From the NCBI GenBank assembly GCA_030268105.1, contig BSDZ01000028.1:1-64000 (forward strand): DNA of 64,000 nucleotides, written 5' to 3'. The stretch is from Volvox africanus. Lineage: Eukaryota; Chlorophyta; Chlorophyceae; Chlamydomonadales; Volvocaceae. Each line of letters starts with the position of its first letter. The first letter of the stretch is position 1. Made by a program: the position numbers and the translations under genes. The notes under the pieces are model-generated. The model ran no database searches. It was not told where the DNA came from and worked only from the letters and a program-made list of their open reading frames with translations. Below are positions 8,239 to 20,740 of the stretch, piece after piece.

Positions 8239-10791
8239 TGCTCAGAGGTAGCAGGAGAAATCAGCGGCAGGGAGCTATCTCAGGGCATCCACTGCGCATA
8301 GCCACACACAATATGCGAGGGCTTCTGGCTTCTCATGGCAGTCGACTTCAGGCAGCGGTACGACAGTGGGCTGAGCAGCGGCTGGATGTTGTGTGTCTGC
8401 AGGAAACCCACCATACTACAATCCAGCACCAATGCCTGTTTGAACGGGATCTTCGTCATGCCACCACTCAGATCCACACACAAAACTGGATGGTAGCAGC
8501 ATACTCTTGGTCTAGCTCGACGCACACAGCAGGAGTGCTCATCCTCATCAGACAGGGGCTAGCTTCAGCTTTGGCACCAAAACTGGCATCTCCCCAGCCT
8601 ATGGGTATAAAAGGCCGATTCACCGACTGTATCCTCCACTGGGGGGGACACCGCCTGCACATCTGCAATATCTATCTCCCTCCTGGCACTACCTCAGCGG
8701 CTGTGGAAACCCGCCGGCAACTCTTTGAGAATGCCCTGGCAGCCACCACAACACAAGCCATGGAGGACAATAGGGACACCACTCTTATCTGGGCAGGAGA
8801 CTTCAACTTTGTGGAGAACCCAGAGAGGGACTCGTCCGCAGGAAGAGATGGGCGGCAGGCGGATAGGCCTATCACTGAGTTGCGACAGCGAGCAGGCCCA
8901 CAGATGGTTGATACCCACCGATACCTCCACCCCAGGCGCCGTGACTTCACTCACCTGTACCATGCACCCAGCCCAGGAGGTTCACGCCTGGATCGCATCT
9001 ACATCAATGAAGCCATGCTGCCGTATATTTGCCACACGGCCATCTCATTCCACACAGCTTCAGACCACCGTCTTGCCACACTTCATCTCCTACCTCGCAA
9101 AAATGAGGTCAAGGGCCCAGGCATCAAGCGTATACGCATGGCCTTCACTGACCATGAAGATTTGGCTACAAGCATGGCGGAGTGGATTCGGAACCAATGC
9201 CAAGAGGCACCCTCAGCTGAAGAGAACCCGGGCAACCTTATTGCTTGGTGGCCTGGTTTTAAACGCCGACTAACCATCCTAGCTCACCAACTCAACAAGG
9301 TAGCGCAACAGCGCAGGCAGCAGCCAGATGCGCATACCCAGGAGGCCTACCTTGGGGTCCAACAGGCCCAACAAGCCCTCGATGCTAGGCCGCACTCACC
9401 ACACCTACTACAGCAGCTCGTAGATGCCCAAGCAAGACTGGCTAGGGTGCATATTGAGGACAACGCCAGGGCAGCAAAAAAGACCCGGGTCCACTGGTTA
9501 CACGCAGGAGAGCGTCCTGGCCCAGCTCTGACAACCTTCCTGCAAACCCAAATCCAGGACCAGCAAACAGCCCCAGTGGCCCTCCAGGCACACTCAGGCC
9601 GACTGGTCACAAATCCAGCACAGCTACCACAGGTGGTAGCGGACTTTTGGGCAGGGGTATGCAGAGCCCCTGACTTCACCACTCCTGAAGATCGCCAGTC
9701 AGTGCTAACCCAGTTAGCAGCAGCCAACATCCGACTCCCTGAGGAAGCTGACGAAGTGGTTGGGTCCCCGACCATCGCTGTGTCTGAGCTGGGTTTCGCA
9801 CTGAAGAAGAGCCAGCCAGGCAAAGCACCCGGATGGGATGGCATCCCAACGGATCTGTACCGCAAGTTCTGGCCAGAGATTGGCCATACCATGGCAGCCC
9901 TCTTCACGGCTATCGGCAAAACAGGGCAGGTGCCAACAGGCTTTCTGGATGGTATCATTAAGGTGCTTTATAAGAAGGGAGACCCCAAACAGCCTGGTAA
10001 CTACCGCCCTATCACACTGCTTTGCTCGGACTACCGCTTGCTGGCCAAGGTGCTGGTGAATCGCCTAGGGCCAGCCCTGGGACGAATCATCAGCCCCGAG
10101 CAGTCAGCTTTTCTGCCCAAGAGGCTCATTGGGGCCAGTGTTCTCTTTCTACGCCATCTGCCTCATCTCTTACGGAAATTGAACCACCAAGGTCTGCTGG
10201 CCTTCCTGGACTTCGCGAAAGCTTATGACACAGTGGACCGCAACTTCCTGATGGGGGCAATGGAGGCGATGGGAGCAGGCCCACAGCTTTGCAGTTGGAC
10301 CCGGATATTGCTTAGCAACACGCGGGCAAGAGCCATGATGAACGGTTTCAAATCCAGGCTTGTTAAAATGGAAGCAGGGGTAAGACAGGGTTGCCCCCTA
10401 GCACCCCTGCTGTATCTCTTTGTTGCCCAGGCCTTGTTCAGCTGGCTAAAGAGCCAAGAGATAGGCCTCCGCCTATTGCCTTCAGATGAAGACAGGATCA
10501 CAGCCTGTCAGTTTGCTGACGATGCAGAAGTGGCCCTTGAAGGAGAGGAATCCGTGCCAGCCTTCCTTGAAGCCATGGATATGTTTGCCCGGGCGTCAGG
10601 TCAACGCCTGAACCTGGATAAGATGGAACTCCTACCCATAGGGGCTGTGGACGACCACCGTCAGGGAAGCACAATAAATGGCCTGAAGGTGGTCACCACT
10701 GCGACAGCCCTTAACTTGCCAATGGACAACCAAGTGCAGCCGTCCCAACCAGACTGGCCTGAGATGCTAGCACTGGCCTACACGAGGATGC
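8238..10791 (+). pseudogene. LINE ORF2, N-terminal 851 codons, truncated by chromovirus
   Basis: Begins at the ATG of TAATG at the end of ORF1. It has an AP-type endonuclease domain (HNMRG, QETHH, GDFNF and SDHR motifs) and most of the reverse transcriptase, including FADD as the catalytic box. The frame then runs into the chromovirus LTR and stops at 10889. The open frame extends upstream to 7803 inside ORF1, but the overlapping stop/start and the endonuclease beginning shortly after it favour 8238. The C-terminal region with the Cys/His knuckle is missing, so the copy is dead. Confidence 0.85.
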
Positions 10792-11623
10792 TGTTGTGCT
10801 ACGGTTCGTTTCTGCCGATGCGTAGGTCGATGCGACCCTACAAGGTGAAGTGTTATGTTGATGAACGCATGAATGACTATTGCATATGAATGAACCTGCA
10901 TGATATAGATGTATTCGCATACATTTATATATGCATTTGGCATGTTATCATTATCCATCGCGACATCGCATCATGGCAAATATGCCTAGCATGCATGAAA
11001 TGCCGAATCATTGAAGTGCGCATTAAGCTTGTGCTACGCAACGATAAGTAATATTATCTGATATAATATTACTTCATTACAGCACACGTTGAGAGCGCCG
11101 CACTCATCGCGATGCATGCCTTGCAACTGAATATCGTTATTTGGACCCTTGCATCATGCGAATGCCGGAAAGGCTTATACATTGTTATACATGGACATCG
11201 CCTATATGCAGTAGGGTTGTCACACTTAGGATCGGCCTCCTAGTGTGAATCGTATGGCATCGCGATGCTATGAGTATAACAGATGCGAGGACGGCTAAGG
11301 AAGACAAGATATTCGACACCGGAGAACACTCGTGTGTTCTACATTATTATTGATATACGCTATTCTACTTAGCCCGAGCTAAGCCTAAACTTCGCTATTC
11401 ACCGCCGCGTGATGATTGCTTGCTTCCGGCGCTGACGGCGATTGCGTCCATTGCACCGCTTCGATCTGTAAGACTGTAAGTTATATCTCTTCTTGTTTGA
11501 AGTCTTCCGCTGTCTCTGTTTGCTCGTGCTTGCCTTGCTGTACTTGCAAGTGCTCGCGCATTGGTGTCGCAAGCCTTCAGACGTGCAGATACTTATGAGC
11601 AAACACGAAGGAGAGGTACAACA
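10792..11623 (+). repeat. Left LTR of chromovirus
   Basis: 832 bp from TGTTGT to ACAACA. It interrupts LINE ORF2 at 10791. Confidence 0.92.
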
Positions 11624-11626
11624 AAT

Positions 11627-11641
11627 TGGTATCGAGACAGG
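11627..11641 (+). other. Primer-binding site of chromovirus
   Basis: TGGTATCGAGACAGG lies three bases inside the left LTR. TGGTAT would pair with a tRNA 3' end ...ATACCA, as initiator Met tRNA has. The diverged element on the minus strand has TGGTAGCGAGACGG in the same place. Confidence 0.65.
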
Positions 11642-12089
11642 TTCGTTGCCTAACTGTCTCTCTTTGTCTAATCGGAAGTAGGTTCTTTCTAGGGTGAGTT
11701 CCAGCTAGGAACCACGAGGACCGCTAGATACTTTTGCCGAAGACCTAGGCCGCGCTGTTTTGGACGACGACGCTTCCGGTTTGTAATTGTTTAATTGCTT
11801 TTGCTTAGATTGCTGCACTTGTTGTGTAAGTGTACGCCCTGAGTCGCAGGTAATCTCAGTGCACCGGGATTGCTTGCCGCGGCGACTGAGACCGGCGTTC
11901 GTCCGGACCATTTGGCGACTCTTATTGCCCAAACTACGGAGATCAGGACTCAGCTGGGCAAGTACTTGCTGAGTTTACTGAATCTTCTCAAGAGTGCTGT
12001 CGGTAGGCTCACCGAATCGCTCTGTACTCTTGCCTTTGCGATAGAAGTTGGCTTCTATTACGCAAACCTAGGGTATCGCTTCGTGCTCC

Positions 12090-15000
12090 ATGTCCGCGGA
12101 ACACGACGATACGCCGCACACTAGCCTAGCTAGCCAACCCGATTTTGTTGTGGCTGCTAGAGCGCCGGATAGAGGTCTTGAGACTGTTGGCACGCGAGCC
12201 ACTCAAGAGCCCCTTTTCCTTCAGACCCCTGCTCACTTAATTGTGCCACATTCAGCAGTTAACACCAATATGGACAACACTGCTGGACCAAGGGTTCTGC
12301 CATTACCTCAAGCTCGAGGGCATGATGACATCCCTGAGGTGATGAGATTGTCAATTCCCGTTCCTAGGCTCAATATCTCGCTAACTGAAAAGACAGCAGG
12401 ACATAGCATAGCCGATGCAACTCGTGCGTACGTGCATGACGCTAAAAAGTATCTCCAGGCTGTTCATGGTGGCGATAATGATGGTATCAGGTGTCTCTTC
12501 GTTGGTAACACCCTCTAGGGCTCAGCGAAGGACTGGTATCGCGAATGGACCACCGCCCGGGGCAACTATACTTTTGACGAGATGATCGCCGCTTTGCTCG
12601 CACGGTTCGCTACTGAGGTTCAAGCACGTGATGTGGAGGCTCGTAAGGTTTTGGCAGCCGGTAGCTACCACATGCGTCGGGGTGAAAATGTACCTGCGTA
12701 CCAGTCACGCTTCGAAGCACTTGTGACCCCCATTGCTGATCTCACCGAAACCGAGTGTGTCTTTTGGTTTAAGCGAGGCCTGACGAAACTTTTGGCTAAA
12801 TGGTGCGCTACTGACTTGGCTGGGGTGCCGATCAAGTCGTATGATGCCTTGGTCACTTTTGCTAAGGGTACGGAGATACGACTCCTTGCCGGTGAGGAAG
12901 AAGTCAAGTCTGTCCCTCGTGCAAATGCTGTGCAAGTGCAGGATCCGCTTGGGGAAGCTGTAGCTCTCGACCAGGAACTCGGAGCGACCCGCCCCACGCC
13001 TACTGCCGCGACGTGACGCAGCAACCGGCAACGCAAGGCACGAGGGGGCGCTAGCTCGGGTGTCCGCGGGTCAGGAGGAGCAGGTCCGAGCTCGGACCCG
13101 GCTAAGAGCAGGAAGCGTGGTGGTGCGCCGTCGTCGGCAGCCGCACAGCGCTCTGACCCCAGTGCGAAGCGGACTCACACGGATGACTCGTTTATGCCAA
13201 AATGGAATTGCAATCGTTCCGAGTTCGAGCGTCGGAAAGTGGCCAATGTTTGTCTACGGTGCACGGAGAGTCATCCTACGAAGGATTGCCCGTTACTGCC
13301 GCCGTTTGTACCTCAGCCGAAATAGGGGCTTGCCCGGGTTCCTGTGGAGGGGGCACCACCCGGGATTTCTGAACTCACACGTGGTCGGTGGTCATCCTTA
13401 CGGCCAGCCGTGAAGGCATTGTTGCCTTGTGTACTTGGACACATCGAGCGAGTCATTGCGCAACGCATCACGCTTGACGGACGCACGGGACTTCTCTGCT
13501 TCGATCCGTTGTGTAATTTGTTTACACCTCGCCGTCCCCTGTCGTCTATCGATCTGTCTAACCACGTGGTTTTGTTCATCCCCTCGTCTCTGCGTGAGAT
13601 GTCGGAACAGTTGGCCGTTTATAGGAGATGTAGACGTCAATATCCAGGCACCGCCGCATGTGTTTTACGCCCCGCTTTCTGTCGGCGCAAGGCAGAGGCA
13701 TCGTTAAGGGGTATGCGGCGTGTCCACCGGTTCGAGCCGGGCACCGTTTTGTTTAATGGTGTGGATCGAGAGGGTACGCTGGCTCCGTGGCCAGGCACAT
13801 CCTACTCGGTTGACGTTTGGTACGAAGCTCCTGATGAGGGTGCCGTAGGTTACGGACCCGCCCTAAGTGCACTAACGTTGTCTGCTGGGCAGTGGCTCGT
13901 AGATAACCGTGTCCCAGTGGTTCAGATCGGCCGTACTCTGAAGGCACTTGTTGACACCGGTGCCAGCGACGACTTCATCTCTGTCGCAGAGGTGAATGCG
14001 CTGGGGTTGACCCCAGAGTCGTCTGATTGTCCACAGGTTACCCTTGCTGACGGGGGTAAGCATCCCATCGTGGGCAGGATTACCCTTAGCCAATCGATAG
14101 GCCCTTTGCGTGTTGTGACCCGGCCGTACGTGCTGCAGGGCTTAGCAGAGACTGCACCGTACATAATGGGGTCTTCGACATTACGGCAGTACCGCGCGCG
14201 CATCGACATGGAGACCGCAACCCTGCATATGTGCAAGGGTACTCTGTCGATTAAGGTACCTTTCCTGTCGTTCGAACACGTCACACCAAAGGAGGGCGAA
14301 GCTGAGGCGGTGCCTATGGTTAATTTCGCTGTGACCGCAATGGCCGCACAAATCGAACCAGAGCTAGTCGGGCGTAAGGAGGCCGTCCGTTTGTTACGGA
14401 AGGGTGCCCACGGACTGCTTTTGAGGCCGCGGGTGGGCTGTTGTGCCACCACTGCGCAGATTTCTGTGGATCCTGAGGTTGAGGCCCTACTGTCGCAGTA
14501 TGAGGACGTCTTTAAAGATATCCCTGGCCTACCACCTATGCGTCCTGTTGATCACACAATCCCTCTCATGCCTGGAGCGCAGCCTACGGCCCGGCCAATG
14601 TACAGGTTGAGTCCATTGGAGCTGGACGAGGTAAAGCGCCAGGTGACGGATTTGCTCGCGAAGGGTATGATACGCCCCAGCACATCCCCATATTCTGCAC
14701 CGATTTTGTTTGTCGGTAAGAAGGATGGGACCTTGCGCATGTGCATTGATTACCGGGGGTTGAATGTGAGTACGGTGAAAAATCGCTACCCTTTGCCACG
14801 CATTGACGACCTGTTGGATAAGCTGAAGGGATCGGCTTATTTTTCCTCGATTGACTTGCAACAGGGCTATAATCAGATACGCATCGCTGCCTCTGATATT
14901 CCGAAAACCGCTTTTCGGACGCCCTTCGGTCATTTTGAGTATACGGTCCTATCGTTTGGTTTGACTAATGCCCCTGCTACGTTTCAGGCGGTTATGGACC

Positions 15001-17378
15001 GAATGTTTAGGCCGTTTATCGACAGGTTCGTTGTTTGCTACCTGGATGACATCTTGGTTTATTCTAAGACGCGCGAGGAGCACTTGGAGCATCTTCGGCT
15101 CGTGCTCGACGTTACGAGGCGGGAGCAATTGTTTGCTAAACGCGCCAAATGCTTTTGGGCGCAGCCTCAGGTGGAATATTTGGGCCACATTGTGTCGGCC
15201 ACTGGTGTGAAGATGGACCCGCGGAAGGTCGCCGTGGTTCACGATTGGCCTGCGCCTCAGAACCTCACGGAGCTGCGTAAGTTCCTTGGCTTGACCAATT
15301 ATTTCCGAAAGTTCATTGAAAAATATTCCATCATTGCGGCCCCGCTTACTAACTTAACTCGCAAAGGCGTTTTCGTTTCACTCGAGTCGTGGACGTCACA
15401 ATGCCAGCGGGCATTCGAAGAGCTCAAGTGAACCGTTGCCGAAGATGTCACCCTTGCATTCCCTGATTGCTTGTTGCCGTTTCGTGTTGAGGTAGTGTCT
15501 GATGCCTCAGTATTTGGAAGCGGCGCTGTATTGTTACAGGAAGGGCGACCGATTGCTTTCACGAGTAAGAAGTTTTCTGGTGTGGAGATTTGCTACACCA
15601 CCGGGGAACAGGAGCTTCTGGCAGTGCTGCATGCTTTAAAGGAATGGCGCTGTTACCTCAAGGGACGCCCATTTACTTTAAAGACTGACCACAAGCCCCT
15701 AACGTTTTTGCAAAGCGTTCCGACGTTGAACCGCCATCAGGCTAGGTGGATGGAATACCTAGCTAGGTTCGACTGCACCTGGGAGTACATTTCTGGTAAA
15801 TTGAATATTGCCGATGCTCTCAGTCGACATCCGTCGCTACACGCTGCAATTTTAGCAGCGCCCGTCGTGCGACCACATAACGAGGAGGTGCCGATCGCGA
15901 CGGACCTCGCAGAGCGGTTGAAGGTGGCCTACAACGCAGACGCCTGGTTCTCGGAGCCGGCTAATGTAGAAAACCTTCGCAAGCAGAATGGCCTTTGGCT
16001 ACGGACGGAGGGTGCAGCTACGCAAATCGTTGTTCCGAACGACGACGCACTACGCTACGACATCCTTGCGCGGTTCCACGAGGACCCGTTAGCAGGACAC
16101 CCTGGTAGCAAGCGGTTGGTCGAGTTGGTGCAACGTTCCTTTTGGTGGCCTCGTTTGGCTAACGATGCGGCGAACTTCGTACAGACATGCAGTCTGTGCC
16201 AGCGCAATAAGGCTTTGTCCGGTAAGGGCCATGGGTTGTTGCAACCGTTGCCTGTCCCGGATGCGCCTTGGGAAAGTGTTTCCATGGACTTCGTAGTCGC
16301 GCTGCCCAAAACTGAGGGGGGATATGATGCGGTGTTCGTAATGGTCGATCGTCTGACTAAGATGGTCCACCTAGCACCATGCACATCATCCTGCACGGCT
16401 GAGCAAGCCGCACGTTTGTTTTTTGATAATGTGGTTCGGTTACACGGGGTTCCCAAAAACGTGATCTCGGACCGCGGTGGACAGTTCACGTCTAAGTTTT
16501 GGGAAGCGCTCTGCAAGCTAGTTGGCATGCGCGTCAACCTGAGCACAGCGTACCACCCGCAGACTGATGGTCAAACTGAACGCACAAACCGCATGTTGGG
16601 TGATATGTTGCGCAATTATGCTGGTCGCACACCTCTCGTTTGGGATACATATTTGACTGCGGCAGAATTCGCGCTTAACAACGCTGTTAACCGCTCTACA
16701 GGCAAAAGTCCGTTCTTTCTTAACTACGGGTTTCATCCCGCGCTACCCGTGTGGCGTGAGTTGGAAGTGAACGTGCCTGCTGCTAAACTTTTTGCCAAGT
16801 CTTTTATGTCCCGAATCACAGATGCGAAGTCGTGTTTGGACGCGGCGCAGCAACGAACGACGGAATACTACAACAAATCCAAGCAGGATGTGACGTTTTC
16901 GGAAGGGCAACTCGTGTTGCTAAGCACCAAGAACTTGCGTTCCTTGGCCGACGGATCCCGAAAACTCTTACCCCGCTGGATTGGTCCGTATCCTGTTATG
17001 CGCATGGTTGGGAATGTGGCTGTGGAGCTTGCATTGCCCGCTGATATGACCATTCACCCCACGTTTCACGTATCGCTTGTCCGTCCTTATCGTGGTACGG
17101 AACCCGTCCCTGAGCCTGCTAACGCCCCCGCAGCGATAAAACCAGTTCCCGAGACCTGGATCGCTGGTAAACAGAAGTTTTACGATGTGGAGCGGGTGTT
17201 AGATTATCACGCATGTCGTGTGGGCCGACACCGACGTAAGCGGACAGTACACAAGTACTTGGTCAAGTGGACAGGGTATACCAGCGAGCACAACTCATGG
17301 GAACCGGCACGCAACTTCTCGCAGGACATGAAGCCCCTGCTTGAAGAAGCCCGCAAACGTGTCATGCAAGCCCAATGA
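12090..17378 (+). pseudogene. Chromovirus gag-pol polyprotein with in-frame nonsense codons
   Basis: One reading frame runs from the ATG at 12090 to TGA at 17376-17378 but is broken by TAG at 12516, TGA at 13014, TAG at 13323 and TGA at 15429, with no frameshift. Order: gag; zinc knuckle CX2CX3HX4C (13251-13289); aspartic protease (DTGAS near 13953); reverse transcriptase with YLDD (about 15039); RNase H (from about 15480); integrase with HHCC finger (about 16076-16210) and D,D-35-E catalytic core (SMDF, SDRGG, QTER); GPY/F module (about 16970-17090); chromodomain (about 17180-17350), which in chromoviruses directs integration to marked chromatin. All four premature stops could come from C-to-T changes in CAG or CGA. 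The copy cannot make a full polyprotein. Confidence 0.92.
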
Positions 17379-17421
17379 CCCTTGCAGTCGATGCTGTATG
17401 AAGCAGCGAGGACGCTGCATA

Positions 17422-17433
17422 CGGGAGGGGGGA
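17422..17433 (+). other. Polypurine tract
   Basis: GGGAGGGGGGA just upstream of the right LTR, the expected primer for plus-strand synthesis. Confidence 0.75.
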
Positions 17434-17437
17434 TAAC

Positions 17438-18258
17438 TGTTGTGCTACGGTTCATTTCCCGCCGATGTGTAGGTCGATGCAACCCTACAAGGCGAAGTGT
17501 TATCTTGATGAACGCATGAATGACTATTGCATATGAATGAACCTGCATGATATAGATGTATTCGCATACATTTATATATGCATTTGGCATGTTATCATTA
17601 TCCATCGCGACATCGCATCATGGCAAATCGGCCTAGCATGCATAAAATACCGAATCATTGAAGTGTGCATTATGCTCGTGCTATGAAACGATAAGTAATA
17701 TTATCTGATATAATATTACTTCATTACAGCACATGTTGAGAGCGCCGCACTCATCGCGATGCATGCCTTGCAACCGAATATCGTTATTCGGACCCTTGCA
17801 TCATGCGAATGCCGGAAAGGCTTATACGTTGTTATACATGGACATCGCCTATACGCAGTAGGGTTGTCACACTTAGGATCGGCCTCCTAGTGTGAATCGT
17901 ACGGCATCGCGATGCTACGAGTATAACAGATGCGAGGACGGCTAAGCAAGATAAGATATTCGACACTGGAGAACACTCGTGTGTTCTACATTATTATTGA
18001 TATACGCTATTCTACTTAGCCCGAGCTAAGCCTAAACTTCGCTATTCACCGCCGCGTGATGATTGCTTGACGGCGATTGCGTCCATTGCACCGCTTCGAT
18101 CTGTAAGACTGTAAGTTATATCTCTTCTTGTTTGAAGTCTTCCGCTGTCTCTGTTTGCTTGCGCTTGCCTTGCTGTACTTGCAAGTGCTTGCGCATTGGT
18201 GTCGCAAGCCTTCAGACGTGCAGATACTTATGAGCAAACACGAAGGAGAGGTACAACA
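17438..18258 (+). repeat. Right LTR of chromovirus
   Basis: 821 bp, TGTTGT...ACAACA. Compared with the left LTR it has scattered substitutions and a deletion of about 12 bp near 18068 that removes CTTCCGGCGCTGA. Confidence 0.92.
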
Positions 18259-18400
18259 TGCGTTGGGGAAAAACGAATAAACGAATCCTGGGCGAGAAGG
18301 GGGTAGGGAACGTAGAAGTGAGCATGTTCCGTGCTTCCAACTGGTTTGCCGGGTTGCCGTGCCGGGTTGCAGGGTTGGCGTGTCTCGAGGAAGGGAAGAG
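18259..18400. other. Unassigned junction sequence
   Basis: About 140 bp between the right LTR and the recognisable start of the minus-strand chromovirus. It does not match the interrupted LINE. It contains a short imperfect repeat GCCGGGTTGC. Confidence 0.4.
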
Positions 18401-18404
18401 AATA

Positions 18405-20311
18405 CGCATTCACGTCCGCACAGTTCCGCCCTCCTCTGGTGTGACATCTTGGTACGACAGACAAGGTACCTTAGGCGATAGGTTCCCTTTTGCACAATGG
18501 CCAATTGTGCTGGACTCCATATCGATGCGCGCGCGGTACTGTTGTTACGTCACGGCACCCAATGTCCATGTAGTGCTGCCTCCAAGAGACCTTGTCACAC
18601 TAATTGGGCCCTAACACGCAGAGGGTCTTCCGTAGACTAAGGGTGATTCTGCCCACGATGGGATGCTTACCCTCATCAACGAGGGTAACCTGAACAATTA
18701 GACGACTATGGGGTCCACCCCCTTATGCTTATCACTCCATTGAGATAAGGTCGTCGGGGACACCCGTAGCATATGGGTGTCCTGAAAATTCGATCAACAA
18801 AATCGACTTCAGTACCATCAAAAGGAGTCAGTTGTGGATTGCCTCTGCATCATTCCTACGATTCACAACGATCAATCAACTAAAGGATTTGTTAGAGGCA
18901 CACAAATACTGACCATCGAGTTATCTAGTCAATGATAGCAAAGGGTCTCCTCATACAACCATTGCAAGATACAATCAAAATTAATCCGAGTCAGTACATA
19001 AGTTATAACTCCACGTTAGAGAATATTCTAGTGTCAATGTTGGTCCGCTGCTCCAGCGATTCCAACAAAGGTCATATCAGGTACTTTGTCCGTCGATCGT
19101 AGTCCTATGGCTAGCGGGGGTAAGAGCGGGCAGTCCCTCGTAGGGTGATTTGATGCGCACCGAAGGCAAACTCCCAATTGTCGTCGCTGCACAAACTCCG
19201 CTTGTGTACATCCCCACTTGGTGAGCCATTGGGTCTGTATTCTTGACCGCTTCAATTCTGATTCAGCTCGGCGTGACTCGGCGGTAGTTTGTAGTACATC
19301 CTTTCTTTTCCGCATACCCCGAGTCATCGGAGAATCTCTTGGACTTAGTTCTTGAGTTCCAGGAATGTGAGTGTGATCGACCGGAGGAACCTCACACTGA
19401 CGCATAGGAGCCGGCGATAAGGGGATACCAGTGGTCTCGGGTGCTGGATCAGTCTTGTTAGTAATATCTTGAGTCGTGTTAACTGACAGCGGTGCCAAGG
19501 GTGTCAGGTGTTCTTTTCCCGTCCTAAGGCGAGCTTCGACGTTACGAACAATCTGAACCCATTGCGTTTATGACCTTGTCCCTTCCAGTGTCAGGTCCGT
19601 AGTACTCGCTCGAGCTAACGGGAGCGAGAGGCCTTGTTAAAACCAATAAATGTAGTCTCCTTCTGAAAAGCCAATCATGGGTGCTGTTAGGCCTTCAAGA
19701 CGCAACCGGTAGTCCTCCACAGACTCGTTAGGTTGCATTCGATAAGTGCCTGCGTGTAATTCTCGATACATGGCAGCCACTTGCGACTGACTTCCTGGAG
19801 CGAAATGAGTGAGAAGCACGTTAGTTAACTCTTCGAATGTAAAGTGTTCCTGCATGGTGGTCCAACGATCATACCATTCCTTCACGACGCCGCTTAGTGT
19901 GGCCCCGACGAATAAACATTTCACCTCATCGCGGTCACCACCCTTTACCAATTTCAAATACCTCTTAGCGTCCCGGACATAGGAGTGGGTGGTGCTTGCG
20001 ATAATCTTGGGTTCGGTGTCGTAATGAATATGGAGTTGAGGTGTTGGAACGATGAAACCAGGAACCCCGCCTTCATCCATAAGTTCTTGTAGCGACACCA
20101 TTGCTGGGTTTTGCTCCGCCTCGTTGGGTCCAATAGAATCTGGTGTCTCAGGAGGATCCCGAACTGGGTAATGGTAGTTCGATTGGGGAGCATCATCTTG
20201 GGGAATATGTAAATTATTCATGTTCGGTGCAACCACAGGTTCCCCACCGAGAATACTGATACTGGTCCGCTCATTCCCTTCTGTAACCTGATGATACTGC
20301 TCACACGACAT
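18405..20311 (-). pseudogene. Gag and start of pol of the diverged chromovirus
   Basis: The ATG at 20311 opens a gag frame aligning with the first element: YVRDAKRYLKLVKGGD here versus YVHDAKKYLQAVHGGD there. The frame meets TAA at 19637, where the first element has an aligned Lys codon. The same frame continues at 19498-19034 with the zinc knuckle, again CX2CX3HX4C. A protease-flanking segment in that frame ends near 18405. Truncated and inactive. Confidence 0.75.
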
Positions 20312-20740
20312 GGGTTCTAATCAGTATCTTGCAAGGGTAGAGAGGGATGGGATTATACCTTCAAGTTTCTTCCGTGTACCGTTCACGCACGAGTAAATTC
20401 CGACGAGAACGGTAATGTACCCCACCAACGCGTTGTAACCTTCAAATTGATGTAGCCTTAGTAGTTGGTTCTGCTAGATGTCCAACTCATCGTAAGAGCA
20501 ATTCCGAGTATGACGGCGATGGGATTCCTTCTGTGGACTCTAGACCTCACTGATAGCGAAGTTATGATTAGTATTAAAAGACAAATAATATATCAATAGT
20601 TCAGAAAGAGAATAATACAATACCGACTTTTCGATGAGATTATCCAGTGATGCCCTTTGCCGCCGCTAGCTCGCGCGAGAATCTACTCTCCAATAGCGAT
20701 AATGAGACAGCCGTGAGTCGAACCGTCTCGCTACCAAAGT

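Larger units (their letters stand above)
5882..10791 (+). mobile_element. L1-clade LINE, 5' end to middle of ORF2, broken at a chromovirus
   Basis: Starts with the same sequence as the full-length copy at 27869 (GTATGTATGGTTAGCTTCGC). It has a duplicated 5' UTR monomer, intact ORF1 (6637-8238) and ORF2 from 8238 up to the chromovirus LTR at 10792. The remaining about 2.1 kb of ORF2 and the 3' UTR do not reappear after the chromovirus. The two long copies are nearly identical apart from a few small indels, so the family has been active recently. Confidence 0.9.
10792..18258 (+). mobile_element. Ty3/gypsy chromovirus, complete with two LTRs
   Basis: 7,467 bp. LTRs are 10792-11623 and 17438-18258, with a PBS at about 11627, a single-frame gag-pol (12090-17378), a polypurine tract just before the right LTR, and a C-terminal chromodomain. 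The LTRs differ at several positions and the right one has lost about 12 bp, so the insertion is not recent. No target-site duplication is seen: GATGC on the left, TGCGT on the right. Confidence 0.93.
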
